From IMG/VR virus record IMGVR_UViG_3300010885_027767, positions 1-20,982 of that record: 20,982 bases of DNA; one strand, given 5' to 3'. Shown one piece after another: positions 1 to 7,360 of the stretch; position 1 is the first letter of the stretch, and each line of letters opens with the position of its first letter. The DNA is from a virus. The notes beneath the pieces are model-generated. The model made no database searches and was not told where the DNA came from. It saw nothing but the letters and a program-made list of their open reading frames with translations. Both the position numbers and the translations under genes were made by a program.

Positions 1-296
1 AGAAACTCATCGGACTTAGCAAGTATACAAGGATCGCTCAGTGGTGTGCCCGTCGAGGTACTCTCCAGGAGGAACTTTGCAATGACATTGCTCGGGAAAT
101 CCAAAAAGCCACAGGAGCAACAGATCTAGGCGTATACATCCAAGCAGTGCATGGATGCTGTGAGAATCGTGGTATTATGGCACACAGCAGTCTGACCCAG
201 ACCACTGTGTTAAAAGGCGCTTTTAAAGATGATGGCAATACAAAGAAAGAATTTTTTGATAACATTAAACTTCAACAGGAGTTTGCACCACGATGA
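1..296 (+). CDS. folE: GTP cyclohydrolase I, C-terminal part (5' end outside window)
   Basis: The frame that stops at 294-296 gives 97 residues matching the C-terminal half of GTP cyclohydrolase I, although the start lies outside the window. It begins with [18 protein letters not shown], which fits the family's KxIGLSKxxRL segment. HGCCENRG then supplies the C-terminal zinc cysteine region (HxCMxxRG in Escherichia coli), and KGAFKDD follows. The enzyme turns GTP into 7,8-dihydroneopterin triphosphate, the substrate of QueD. With queD and queE downstream, it most likely supplies 7-deazaguanine synthesis rather than folate; that role is inferred. Its stop codon overlaps the ferredoxin start as ATGA (293-296), so the two are probably translated together. 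Confidence 0.9.
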   Translation, partial: KLIGLSKYTRIAQWCARRGTLQEELCNDIAREIQKATGATDLGVYIQAVHGCCENRGIMAHSSLTQTTVLKGAFKDDGNTKKEFFDNIKLQQEFAPR

Positions 297-625
297 CTTA
301 TGTTGTAACCGATGACTGCATTTTATGCAAACACACTGACTGTGTTGACGTATGCCCAGTTGATTGCTTTGTAGAAGGCCCAAACTTTTTAGCAATTAAC
401 CCCGATGAATGTATTGACTGTGCAGTGTGTGTTCCAGAATGCCCTGTCAACGCCATATACGCCGACGTAGATGTTCCAGAAAATCAACAGGCATTTATCG
501 ATATAAATGCCGAATTGGCAAAACTGTGGCCGGCCATTACTAAACGCAAAGCCCCGTTGCCAGACCATGAACGATGGACCAATGTGCCCGATAAGCTACA
601 GCACCTAGATCGTGGAACAACATAA
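293..625 (+). CDS. fdxA: 7Fe ferredoxin (FdxA / Azotobacter FdI type)
   Basis: This 110-residue protein aligns by eye along its whole length with Azotobacter vinelandii ferredoxin I. Cysteines 9, 12, 17, 21, 25, 40, 43, 46 and 50 keep the family spacing, so both a [3Fe-4S] and a [4Fe-4S] cluster should form. The family tail ([31 protein letters not shown]) is intact. Such ferredoxins carry single electrons in the cytoplasm. The start overlaps the folE stop as ATGA with no separate Shine-Dalgarno, which suggests translational coupling. A natural but unproven partner is the radical SAM enzyme QueE at 8290, or the radical SAM protein at 13749, since both need a one-electron donor. The family is certain; the partner is inferred. 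Confidence 0.92.
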   Translation: MTYVVTDDCILCKHTDCVDVCPVDCFVEGPNFLAINPDECIDCAVCVPECPVNAIYADVDVPENQQAFIDINAELAKLWPAITKRKAPLPDHERWTNVPDKLQHLDRGTT

Positions 626-1217
626 AAATTTTGTTGTTTACGGCCCTGGTCGTACTGGCAGCCACTGGGTTGAATCCATTGTGATCGGACAAGTAAGTCC
701 GGCCGAATTCAATTATAAGAGTTGTCATTTTTTCCCCGATGGCTGGATATACCATTCCAACAGTATCGACGAGCTACTGACGGTGCCTCAAGAAGTAAGA
801 AATTCGGTTACATTGATTGTTTGTGATCGATCAAATTATTTTGATGTGGCCGTCAGTTACTTTGTAGCAGAACACACAGATGAATGGTTTATCTACACAG
901 ATAAACCGGTGGTACCATTCAACGTTGATTCCGACGCCTTTATCAGTGTATTAGATGGATTATACACTGCATGTCAGTTGATCAAGTCCCGGGTTGTACC
1001 AATGTACAATCGTATGATCCGTGTTGACTACGACCAGTTGGTCTCTGCTGCCATTCCAGAAAAGTATGTGGCCGACCTTTTAAGTATTGATTACATAGCA
1101 GATTCTCTGCATACTCGGAACAGTTTTAGAAACAAAAACACAAGAAAATACCAAGAGTTAGTACTAAACTGGAATCAATTGGTCGACATTTACCAAAATC
1201 ACACGGTTGACCATTAA
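612..1217 (+). CDS. P-loop sulfotransferase-like protein
   Basis: The 201-residue frame opens with a GTG at 612, inside the end of the ferredoxin gene. Right after the start, strand FVVY is followed by GPGRTGSHW (residues 11-19), the kind of loop that binds the 5'-phosphosulfate of PAPS in sulfotransferases. Later, [21 protein letters not shown] (72-92, approximately) resembles the family's R..n..d...S. segment. No ATG start gives the P-loop, so GTG is chosen. The acceptor cannot be predicted. The gene ends inside the promoter of the next gene. Similarity is by motif only, so another P-loop kinase-like activity is possible. A second protein with a comparable N-terminal loop lies at 20009-20752 on the other strand. 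Confidence 0.5.
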   Translation: MEQHKNFVVYGPGRTGSHWVESIVIGQVSPAEFNYKSCHFFPDGWIYHSNSIDELLTVPQEVRNSVTLIVCDRSNYFDVAVSYFVAEHTDEWFIYTDKPVVPFNVDSDAFISVLDGLYTACQLIKSRVVPMYNRMIRVDYDQLVSAAIPEKYVADLLSIDYIADSLHTRNSFRNKNTRKYQELVLNWNQLVDIYQNHTVDH

Positions 1218-1235
1218 ATCCCGTTTTGCTATAAT
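1207..1235 (+). promoter_or_regulatory. sigma70-type promoter for the lipoprotein gene
   Basis: TTGACC at 1207-1212 and TATAAT at 1230-1235 are separated by 17 nt, a near-consensus host sigma70 promoter. Transcription should start near 1242, about 28 nt before the ATG at 1270. The -35 box lies inside the end of the preceding gene, so the lipoprotein can be expressed independently of the upstream genes. Confidence 0.75.
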
Positions 1236-1269
1236 ATGGACATGTTTAACAACTTTGGGTGACAGCACC

Positions 1270-2505
1270 ATGCGCTCTATTATCAGTACAATTGGGTTGG
1301 TATTATTCTTAACCGGGTGTGGAGGAGGTGGCGGCGGGGCCGTACCTGTTGTGCCACCAATAGTGGCGCCCACTTCGTCTTGTATTGTCAAGCCTGCAAT
1401 TGGCGCAGACAAATATCGAAGTGCTATCGTGGACATGCGATTTGACCAGCCAACTGACTTCACAGCAGACGGTAAATTGGTCAACTCTTACGAGGCAGTT
1501 GCGACAGTAATTAATAAAGTTGATTGTGTTGGATTTGACACTGTGGTTTTTCAAACCAATATACCAATTGACATTGCCACTGGAAAACTTGAACTTTTCG
1601 ATTCAAGGCCTGGTGCATTTAATCCAGATAAAAATATACCCAAAGATTTTTGGCGCTTGGTTGAGTATGCAAAAAATAAAGGCCTAAAGGTATTTGTCAA
1701 AGCTATACCTGTAAATCACACCAACGACGTTACAGTTTGTCCTGGATGCACTGGCACTGCATTTGCATTGCCATCAACCTTTTCAACTGCAAACTTCTTC
1801 AATGCATTGTTCGCTTATGAAACAGTTCTTGCAAAAGAAGCGGAAAAGTACAAGGTCGATGGGTTTTATGTAGGAGTCATGAACCTAGGACTTGATACTA
1901 CTCAATACGATGCGGACTGGGATCGAGTTATTGCACAGGTTAAAACTGTTTACAAAGGCAAATTGATTTACGAAGCATGCGATCGTTGCAACGCAAAAGT
2001 CTGGAGTAAAGTTGACATTGTGGCGGTGCATACAGGTGGATTTATGACCAATGCTACTTCTGCTAGTATTGAATCTATATTGACCGAGACTTCGATATTT
2101 AATTTTGTAGTCGATATTCAACGCATTGCTACCTTGTATCAAAAACCCATTTTGTTAGATACCATCAATATTTCGGCAACCGGAAAAAAAGAAGATCTAG
2201 GTGCAGTGATCAGCGGTGTGGTGCCGTACACCAGTCTGCAACCCGATTATGCATTGCAAGCAACTAAAATTGCCACTGTATTTGAATTACTAGGTGCAAG
2301 ACTAACCGACCGAGTTGTGGGACTTCAGTGGTCAGAGTACATGCCTTGGTCACAGGCTGCCTGGATACAGAATCCCACCAGTGCTAATTCATGGGCATGG
2401 CATCATGTGCAGTTCTATGGATTTGATTTGTTGAACAACGAGTCTGCACAAAAGAAACTGTCTGAATATTTTTCCAAGCCATGGGGCTACCGCACAGTTA
2501 ACTAA
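1270..2505 (+). CDS. secreted lipoprotein with glycosidase-like TIM-barrel domain
   Basis: The ATG at 1270 is preferred over an upstream in-frame TTG at 1207 because it places a lipoprotein signal at the N-terminus: hydrophobic ISTIGLVLF, then lipobox LTGC with Cys17, then a Gly run and a Pro-rich linker. The protein is 411 residues. The body (about 45-411) looks like a (beta/alpha)8 glycoside hydrolase: DGFYVG, WDRVIAQVKTVYKGKLIYEA, the KPILLDT strand, and the aromatic tail VVGLQWSEYMPW. GH113-like or uncharacterised TIM-barrel families are candidates. Residue +2 is Gly, so Lol sorting would favour the outer membrane. The Cys-plus-poly-Gly style is common in betaproteobacteria. In a phage it could alter or trim host surface glycan, or block superinfection; both are inferred. 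Catalytic acids are not assigned. Confidence 0.7.
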   Translation: MRSIISTIGLVLFLTGCGGGGGGAVPVVPPIVAPTSSCIVKPAIGADKYRSAIVDMRFDQPTDFTADGKLVNSYEAVATVINKVDCVGFDTVVFQTNIPIDIATGKLELFDSRPGAFNPDKNIPKDFWRLVEYAKNKGLKVFVKAIPVNHTNDVTVCPGCTGTAFALPSTFSTANFFNALFAYETVLAKEAEKYKVDGFYVGVMNLGLDTTQYDADWDRVIAQVKTVYKGKLIYEACDRCNAKVWSKVDIVAVHTGGFMTNATSASIESILTETSIFNFVVDIQRIATLYQKPILLDTINISATGKKEDLGAVISGVVPYTSLQPDYALQATKIATVFELLGARLTDRVVGLQWSEYMPWSQAAWIQNPTSANSWAWHHVQFYGFDLLNNESAQKKLSEYFSKPWGYRTVN

Positions 2506-2516
2506 AAGGACTAGAC

Positions 2517-2921
2517 ATGAAAGAAATCGTTCCCGGAATTGGGCCAGAAATTAACAAACAACTTGCACCATGGACAGAATTAGTGCGCGAAGACTTTCAT
2601 GTACAGGTATTTGAAGATATCTATCCGGTAACTCCGGGACATTTGCTGTTTGTTCCTAAATACAATACTGTAGGTGTGCTCATGGACGCCATGCAAGATG
2701 CAGTCTGCCACGGGCAGAAGCAAGTTGAATCTGGTGAATGGGACGGATTTAACATTGGGTTAAACTACGGCACTGCCGCAGGACAAACAGTGGCTTGGCC
2801 ACATGTGCATTTGATTCCACGCAGAGCAGGTGATACAGCAGATCCAATCGGTGGTGTACGCAATACCATTCCAGGACAGGGCAATTACCGCACAGGTAGT
2901 TATAAAAATCCCAATGCGTAA
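2517..2921 (+). CDS. HIT-family nucleotide hydrolase/transferase-like protein
   Basis: This 134-residue protein has the HIT fold signature: PVTPGHLLFVPK near residues 37-48 and AGQTVAWPHVHLIPRRAGD near 88-106, followed by DPIGGVRNTIP. The family triad HxHxH reads W94-P-H96-V-H98, so the first His is Trp while the middle His, the nucleophile in this family, is kept. HIT enzymes hydrolyse or transfer nucleotidyl groups from dinucleoside polyphosphates and similar substrates. The substitution may change the substrate or lower activity. AAGGA lies 7 nt before the ATG. The substrate here is unknown; placement next to queD does not by itself show a role in that pathway. Confidence 0.8.
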   Translation: MKEIVPGIGPEINKQLAPWTELVREDFHVQVFEDIYPVTPGHLLFVPKYNTVGVLMDAMQDAVCHGQKQVESGEWDGFNIGLNYGTAAGQTVAWPHVHLIPRRAGDTADPIGGVRNTIPGQGNYRTGSYKNPNA

Positions 2922-2924
2922 TAC

Positions 2925-2932
2925 GATAAATA
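2925..2932 (+). promoter_or_regulatory. T4 late-promoter-like octamer upstream of queD
   Basis: GATAAATA differs from the T4 late promoter octamer TATAAATA at one base. It lies just after the HIT gene and about 80 nt before queD. A single short match in AT-rich DNA is weak; it is listed because similar motifs recur at gene starts in this window. Confidence 0.3.
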
Positions 2933-2941
2933 TTTCTTTAC

Positions 2942-2966
2942 ACCGGCCTTCGGCGTTCATCCCGGT
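2942..2966 (+). other. GC-rich hairpin between the HIT gene and queD
   Basis: ACCGG (2942-2946) pairs with CCGGT (2962-2966), and an inner GCC-TTC-GGC can form in the loop. No T-tract follows, so it is not a standard intrinsic terminator. It may stabilise the 3' end of the upstream message. Confidence 0.4.
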
Positions 2967-2981
2967 ATACAAACTCTGCCG

Positions 2982-3009
2982 CCTATGCTATAATTTAACA
3001 TAGGAGAAA
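2982..3009 (+). promoter_or_regulatory. -10 box and RBS region of queD inside an inverted repeat
   Basis: TATAAT (2989-2994) has only a weak -35 (TATACA, 2966-2971, 17-nt spacer). It is flanked by CCTATG (2982-2987) and CATAGG (2999-3004), a perfect 6-bp inverted repeat whose right arm runs into the Shine-Dalgarno TAGGAG (3001-3006). In a read-through transcript the hairpin would hide the ribosome site. A transcript from this -10 would start near 3001 and leave the site free. Confidence 0.5.
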
Positions 3010-3013
3010 CAGC

Positions 3014-3520
3014 ATGACAACATTAAATCCCGTAGTATATCGATACACCAGTACCAAAGAGTACCACGACGCATTTCCGTGTGCGTACAGACAGTGGAGA
3101 AGTGACAGCCATTGTAATTTGATACATGGATATTCATTCTCAATGAAGTTCTATTTTGGAACCAATGAACTAGATGTGCGTAACTGGGCCGCTGATTACG
3201 GTGGACTTAAAGAACTTAAAAAGACATTAGAAGACCAGTTTGACCATACACTTATTGTGGCTGCCGATGATCCAGAAATGACAACATTCCAATTGCTACA
3301 AGAACGGAACATGGCCAAGATTGTTGTGTTACCGAGATTAGGTTGCGAAGGACTCAGTGACATGCTGTACAAGTATGTGAACGGCGTGTACATTCCAGAA
3401 ATGTGGGGACCGGGTGAGGCAGCAAGACTTTGGTGTTATCGTGTAGAAGTTCGTGAGACACAAAGTAACATGGCGTTCCGCGAAGGACACCGTGAATGGA
3501 ATGAAGACTTATTTGCATGA
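3014..3520 (+). CDS. queD: 6-carboxy-5,6,7,8-tetrahydropterin synthase-like (QueD)
   Basis: The 168-residue product belongs to the PTPS/QueD fold. It converts dihydroneopterin triphosphate (from FolE) to 6-carboxytetrahydropterin in 7-deazaguanine synthesis. SHCNLIHGY (32-40) matches the family segment C-x3-HGH, with catalytic Cys34 and zinc ligand His38, but the third position is Tyr40. The upstream zinc His is replaced by Cys23 in FPCAYRQWR. FDH (76-78) keeps the catalytic Asp-His pair. The body is about 45 residues longer than E. coli QueD. I recall a QWRxxSHCxxLHGY clade from other genomes, so this may be a stable variant rather than a dead enzyme. The start has a good TAGGAG, and the stop overlaps the next gene as ATGA. 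Confidence 0.85.
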   Translation: MTTLNPVVYRYTSTKEYHDAFPCAYRQWRSDSHCNLIHGYSFSMKFYFGTNELDVRNWAADYGGLKELKKTLEDQFDHTLIVAADDPEMTTFQLLQERNMAKIVVLPRLGCEGLSDMLYKYVNGVYIPEMWGPGEAARLWCYRVEVRETQSNMAFREGHREWNEDLFA

Positions 3521-4137
3521 ACTTGTTTATAACAGGTGGTAGCTCTGGTGTTGGTCAAGCATGTGTAGAACTGTTTAATCAATACCATGTCACAGCACCA
3601 ACCCGAGATGAATTAGATTTATCCAATTTTGAGGCAATCGATCAATTGGATTTATCTCCATATGATATTGTTATCAACTGTGCAGGTGCAAATGCGGGTG
3701 CATTTAAAGGCTGGCTAGACAACAGTTGGCAAAATCAACAAAAACAAGTTGATGTAAATTTTACCGGCGCACTATTATTGGCCAAGCAATATGTTCAGCA
3801 ACGGCCCGACGGACATTTTATCTATGTTACCAGTAGCAATATCGACGATCCTATTGTGTATAACATATTCTACACTGCCGCAAAAGCCGCAATGCATTAT
3901 AGTATGAATACTGTAAGAAAGCAGTTTCCTGGCATGCTTATTACAGAAATAAGACCTGGAAAAATACGTAGTAATATGTTAAAACAGAACTACCAAGGTG
4001 CAAAAACTACAGACGAAATTGAAGAAATGTATGCAAAAGGTGCTGTGCTGGCACCCGCCGATATTGCAACGGCCATTGCGACTGCCATTAAATACAGGCT
4101 AGATCAAATCACAATAACCCCACATGACCACACGTGA
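3517..4137 (+). CDS. short-chain dehydrogenase/reductase
   Basis: This is a classical SDR of 206 residues. The nucleotide loop TGGSSGVG is at 6-13, the NCAGA strand at 54-58, a catalytic Ser at about 106-107 (VTSSN), and the YxxxK pair at Tyr119/Lys123 (FYTAAKAAM). RPGKIRSNM follows the active site, where many SDRs have PGxxxT. Such enzymes move hydride between NAD(P)H and an alcohol or ketone. The start overlaps the queD stop as ATGA, and the end overlaps the next gene by 14 nt, so it belongs to the same translated run. The substrate is unknown; a sugar or pterin ketone are both possible given its two neighbours. Confidence 0.85.
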   Translation: MNLFITGGSSGVGQACVELFNQYHVTAPTRDELDLSNFEAIDQLDLSPYDIVINCAGANAGAFKGWLDNSWQNQQKQVDVNFTGALLLAKQYVQQRPDGHFIYVTSSNIDDPIVYNIFYTAAKAAMHYSMNTVRKQFPGMLITEIRPGKIRSNMLKQNYQGAKTTDEIEEMYAKGAVLAPADIATAIATAIKYRLDQITITPHDHT

Positions 4138-4948
4138 ATTTAAAATTGCCATATTACTTCCTACGCACAAACGCACCGATGCGTTGAGCCGCAGTGTATT
4201 CAGCCTGCTGGATAATGCACATGATTTAACCCCGATACAGTTTATATTTGGCATTGACAGCAACGATGAAATTGGACGCAATCATTTTGTTAATGCGATC
4301 CAACCTGTACTAGACCAACGAGATGCAACCTATACTGCACTGGAATTTGAGCCACTGGGTTACGGTGCTCTTAATCGTTACTTCAACACACTGGCCGAAC
4401 ATGCTGACGCCGATTGGTTGTTTGTTTGGTGCGATGATGCTATCATGACCACTCAGGACTGGGATCAACGCATTATAGAATGCACCGGAGAGTTTAAATT
4501 GTTAAAAGTGCATACACACAACGAACACCCTTACAGCATATTTCCTATCATTCCAGCAGAGTGGCACGAAACAACAGGCTACCTTAGCAAGCATCAGTTG
4601 ATTGATGCAGAAGTCAGTCAAATGGCCTACTTGCTGGACATAGTAAAGATCATTGAAGTAGATGTCACGCATGACCGTCATGACCTTACTGGCAACAACG
4701 CAGACGAGAATGCCAAAAAGAAAAAGTACTTTGAAGGCGATCCAAAAAGTCCCGGGGACTTTAATAATAAATTTGTCACACACAATCGCCTGGTGGATGT
4801 CAACAAGTTAGTCAAGTATATGAAATCCAAAAATATTAGTACTGCGCACTGGGAGGCAGCTGCCGCAGGTAAAATTGACCCATGGGCAATTATGAAAAAG
4901 AACGATCCGAACGGTCAAACAAAACAATTTAAACTTCCTAAAACATGA
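4124..4948 (+). CDS. GT2-like glycosyltransferase
   Basis: The 274-residue protein begins with IAILLPTHKRTDALSRSVFSLL (8-29), the nucleotide-sugar strand and helix of GT-A glycosyltransferases. DADWLFVWCDDAIM (about 94-107) carries the acidic metal-binding motif in its usual position. The C-terminal 60 residues are Lys-rich and may bind the acceptor or a membrane surface. The start lies within the preceding SDR, and the stop overlaps the following methyltransferase as ATGA (4945-4948). It most likely transfers the sugar made by the downstream genes onto glycan, protein or DNA. The donor and acceptor are not visible from sequence. Confidence 0.7.
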   Translation: MTTREFKIAILLPTHKRTDALSRSVFSLLDNAHDLTPIQFIFGIDSNDEIGRNHFVNAIQPVLDQRDATYTALEFEPLGYGALNRYFNTLAEHADADWLFVWCDDAIMTTQDWDQRIIECTGEFKLLKVHTHNEHPYSIFPIIPAEWHETTGYLSKHQLIDAEVSQMAYLLDIVKIIEVDVTHDRHDLTGNNADENAKKKKYFEGDPKSPGDFNNKFVTHNRLVDVNKLVKYMKSKNISTAHWEAAAAGKIDPWAIMKKNDPNGQTKQFKLPKT

Positions 4949-6177
4949 CAACAGACATTACACACAGCAGACAGTTAGACACCTGTCTAATCACTGTAGA
5001 ACCAGTGACCAAGGTATTAGACTTTGGACAACATGCATACGCAGATACGTTTGTGTCTATGAATCAATTGAATCTAAGTGAGCCTGTATTTCCTTTACAA
5101 GTTCATTTGAATCCCAACTCGGGCATGTTGCAATTGGGCTACGTTAGCAATGCCGAAGCAAGATATAACTTGTACAGTTACAGTTACACATCCAGCAACT
5201 CAAAGACAGCACGAGATCATTGGGATGAGTTTGCCACAACCATCCAATCAAAATACAACACCGATGGTCTGGTGATTGAAATTGGCAGTAACGATGCCTA
5301 CTTGATTAAACAATTCAACAAAGAATCAACTGTTACACTGGGCATCGATTCCAGCAGTGCCATGTGTGAATTGGCCAAATCACAAGGAGTCGATGCGCTA
5401 CAGGCATTATTTCATCCTAATGTTGCATATGATCTTGTTCCCAAATATGGCCGTGCCGCAGTTGTCATTGCCAACAATGTGTTTAACCATGCTAACGATC
5501 CTACAGAGTTTGCACACGGCGTAAGTTTCTTACTGGCCGAGGATGGCGTATTTGTGTTTGAGGTTCCTTACTGGCTGGAAATGGTCAACAACGGACGCTT
5601 CACAGACATGGTATACCATGAGCATATCAGTTATTTCACCATCAAGAGTTTACACAACCTACTGGCAGAGGCTGGATTGGAAATTGTTGACTATGATGTG
5701 GTTGATTATCATGGTGGTAGTTTGCGTGTGGTAGCAAGGAAAATCACTGGTGCTGGAGTGCCAGAAAAGGTTCTAAATGCTATTCACATAGAAACCACTG
5801 CTGGGTTATTTGATCCTGACTTTTATGCAGGTCTTCAGAAGAAGTTTGAACAACAGCGCAATGCATGGCTGGCTAAATTTTATCAGATACTTAATGAAGA
5901 GCCTGACGCTGTGGTCATTGGCGTAGGTGCTGCCGCCAAAGCAAATACATGGTTGACATGGCATGGTCTAAATAAAACACACTTGCATTGTATCACTGAT
6001 GCCAGTGAACACAAGCAAGGTAAGTATACTCCTCTCAGTCGTATACCGATCTTAGATGATAATGAATTCGCAAAGCATCCTAATCCATATGCACTAATTT
6101 TAAGTTGGAACATTGGTGAAGGTCTTAAGCGAGCACTATTAAAAATCAATCCCAACACAAGGTTTATATCACAATGA
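4945..6177 (+). CDS. sugar C-methyltransferase-like protein (TylCIII/NovU type)
   Basis: At 410 residues this has the full length and three-part order of SAM-dependent sugar C-methyltransferases. The N-terminal part (about 14-65) corresponds to the putative zinc-binding domain: VTKVLDFGQHAYADTFV then EPVFPLQVHL. The SAM loop VIEIGSNDAYL (110-120) follows, then the family motif YHEH (224-227). A Rossmann-like C-terminal domain starts at VIGVGAAAKANTW (324-336). In this family the first domain usually has two Cys pairs; here only Cys14 remains, so zinc binding is probably lost. The expected reaction is methylation of a carbon of a 4-keto nucleotide sugar. Both ends overlap their neighbours as ATGA. 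Confidence 0.8.
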   Translation: MTTDITHSRQLDTCLITVEPVTKVLDFGQHAYADTFVSMNQLNLSEPVFPLQVHLNPNSGMLQLGYVSNAEARYNLYSYSYTSSNSKTARDHWDEFATTIQSKYNTDGLVIEIGSNDAYLIKQFNKESTVTLGIDSSSAMCELAKSQGVDALQALFHPNVAYDLVPKYGRAAVVIANNVFNHANDPTEFAHGVSFLLAEDGVFVFEVPYWLEMVNNGRFTDMVYHEHISYFTIKSLHNLLAEAGLEIVDYDVVDYHGGSLRVVARKITGAGVPEKVLNAIHIETTAGLFDPDFYAGLQKKFEQQRNAWLAKFYQILNEEPDAVVIGVGAAAKANTWLTWHGLNKTHLHCITDASEHKQGKYTPLSRIPILDDNEFAKHPNPYALILSWNIGEGLKRALLKINPNTRFISQ

Positions 6178-6590
6178 AACAGTATAACATTTACAACAAC
6201 AACGAAACAGGGCTAGGAACATTTACCGATGAACGTGGCACAATCACAGATATCTTTTACAAAGCAGGGATCAATCATGCCTGCTTGATTACCAATGCCG
6301 CAGGTGCTGTACGCGGCAATCACTATCACAAACACACTACTCAATACACCTATGTGTTGACAGGCAGCATGGTTTACTACAGCAAACCTGTTGACAGTGA
6401 CGTGCCGCCCACGCCTTTCTTGGCAAGAAAAGGTGATTTTATCATCAGTCCGCCTAATGAAATCCATGCCATGAAAACCACAGTGGATGGCTGTACATTT
6501 ATTGCCTTTGCTGAAGGGCCACGCGGTGGCGAAGACTACGAAACTGACACGTATAGAGTAGATTCAATTATTCCAGGAGATAGCAAATGA
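6174..6590 (+). CDS. cupin-domain sugar isomerase/epimerase-like protein
   Basis: This 138-residue single cupin has the pattern DERGTITDI (19-27), VRGNHYHKHTTQY (47-59), VLTGSM (61-66), GDFIISPPNEIHAM (87-100). His50, His52 and His98 are likely metal or substrate ligands. The segments resemble WxcM/FdtA-like 3,4-ketoisomerases and RmlC-like 3,5-epimerases acting on dTDP-4-keto sugars. Its place between a sugar C-methyltransferase and a nucleotide-sugar dehydrogenase supports a nucleotide-sugar substrate. Both ends are ATGA overlaps. The exact reaction is not determined; a regulatory sugar-binding cupin is an alternative. Confidence 0.75.
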   Translation: MKQYNIYNNNETGLGTFTDERGTITDIFYKAGINHACLITNAAGAVRGNHYHKHTTQYTYVLTGSMVYYSKPVDSDVPPTPFLARKGDFIISPPNEIHAMKTTVDGCTFIAFAEGPRGGEDYETDTYRVDSIIPGDSK

Positions 6591-7360
6591 ATGTAGGTAT
6601 TATCGGAAAAGGTACTGTGGGTAAAGCAGTATACGAGGGCTTAGAGTATTTGGGACACAACATGTGTTTCTTTGACCCTGCATACGAAGGGTCCTCGATC
6701 ATGGATGTGATCGATGCAGACTGTGTGTTTATCAGTGTACCAACTAATCAAGCACCAAATGGCGACTGCGACACCAGTATTGTGGAAAATGTAATCAAAG
6801 ATCTGGACGGATTAAATTACAAAGGATTGGTTGCAATCAAAAGCACAGTGGTGCCCGGGACCTCTGAACGTCTCAGTGCAGAATATCCACGTTTGAAGAT
6901 TTGTAGTGTGCCAGAGTTTTTACGTGCTAAAACTGCGCTGGCAGACTTTATTCACAATCACGACCTGTTGATTATTGGCAGCAACCGTGAAGAAGATTTT
7001 GACTTGATTAAGAAGATTCATGGCTTCTATCCCAAGCATGTGGCCTGTGTCCGACCCACGGAAGCAGAAATTGTCAAGTACTTTAACAATGTTCACCATG
7101 CCATGCAAGTGACCTTTGCCAACGTCACTTACGAAGTGTGCCAAAAACTAGGTGCCAACTACATGAATGTGTACAATGCAATTACACAACGTGATTGTAT
7201 CAATCCTGCCTATTTGATGGCCAATAAAAACACACGCGGCTATGGTGGACATTGCTTGCCCAAAGATACCAGTGCGTGGAATAACTTGATAAAAAAATTA
7301 GGTCTTGACTTTAAACTGATCCAAAGTGTAATTGACGACAACGAGAAATTTACCAAATGA
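6587..7360 (+). CDS. short UDP-glucose/GDP-mannose dehydrogenase-family protein
   Basis: The NAD loop GIIGKGTVGKAV (4-15), VPEFLRA (108-114), EAEIVKYFNN (159-168) and the active-site GYGGHCLPKD with Cys223 all match the UDP-glucose 6-dehydrogenase family. They keep its order: Rossmann domain, then central helical domain. The protein stops at 257 residues, whereas usual members have about 390-450 and end in a UDP-binding domain. It therefore has the NAD site and thiohemiacetal Cys but lacks the third domain, and the coupled ATGA stop shows this is not a frameshift truncation. It could oxidise a nucleotide sugar with a partner, or act on a different substrate. Confidence 0.85.
   Translation: MNVGIIGKGTVGKAVYEGLEYLGHNMCFFDPAYEGSSIMDVIDADCVFISVPTNQAPNGDCDTSIVENVIKDLDGLNYKGLVAIKSTVVPGTSERLSAEYPRLKICSVPEFLRAKTALADFIHNHDLLIIGSNREEDFDLIKKIHGFYPKHVACVRPTEAEIVKYFNNVHHAMQVTFANVTYEVCQKLGANYMNVYNAITQRDCINPAYLMANKNTRGYGGHCLPKDTSAWNNLIKKLGLDFKLIQSVIDDNEKFTK

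Noticed and set aside
1164-1554. Pro-rich minus-strand frames opposite the lipoprotein Gly run
   Set aside because: The PPPPPP stretch is simply the antisense of the Gly codons in the real gene.
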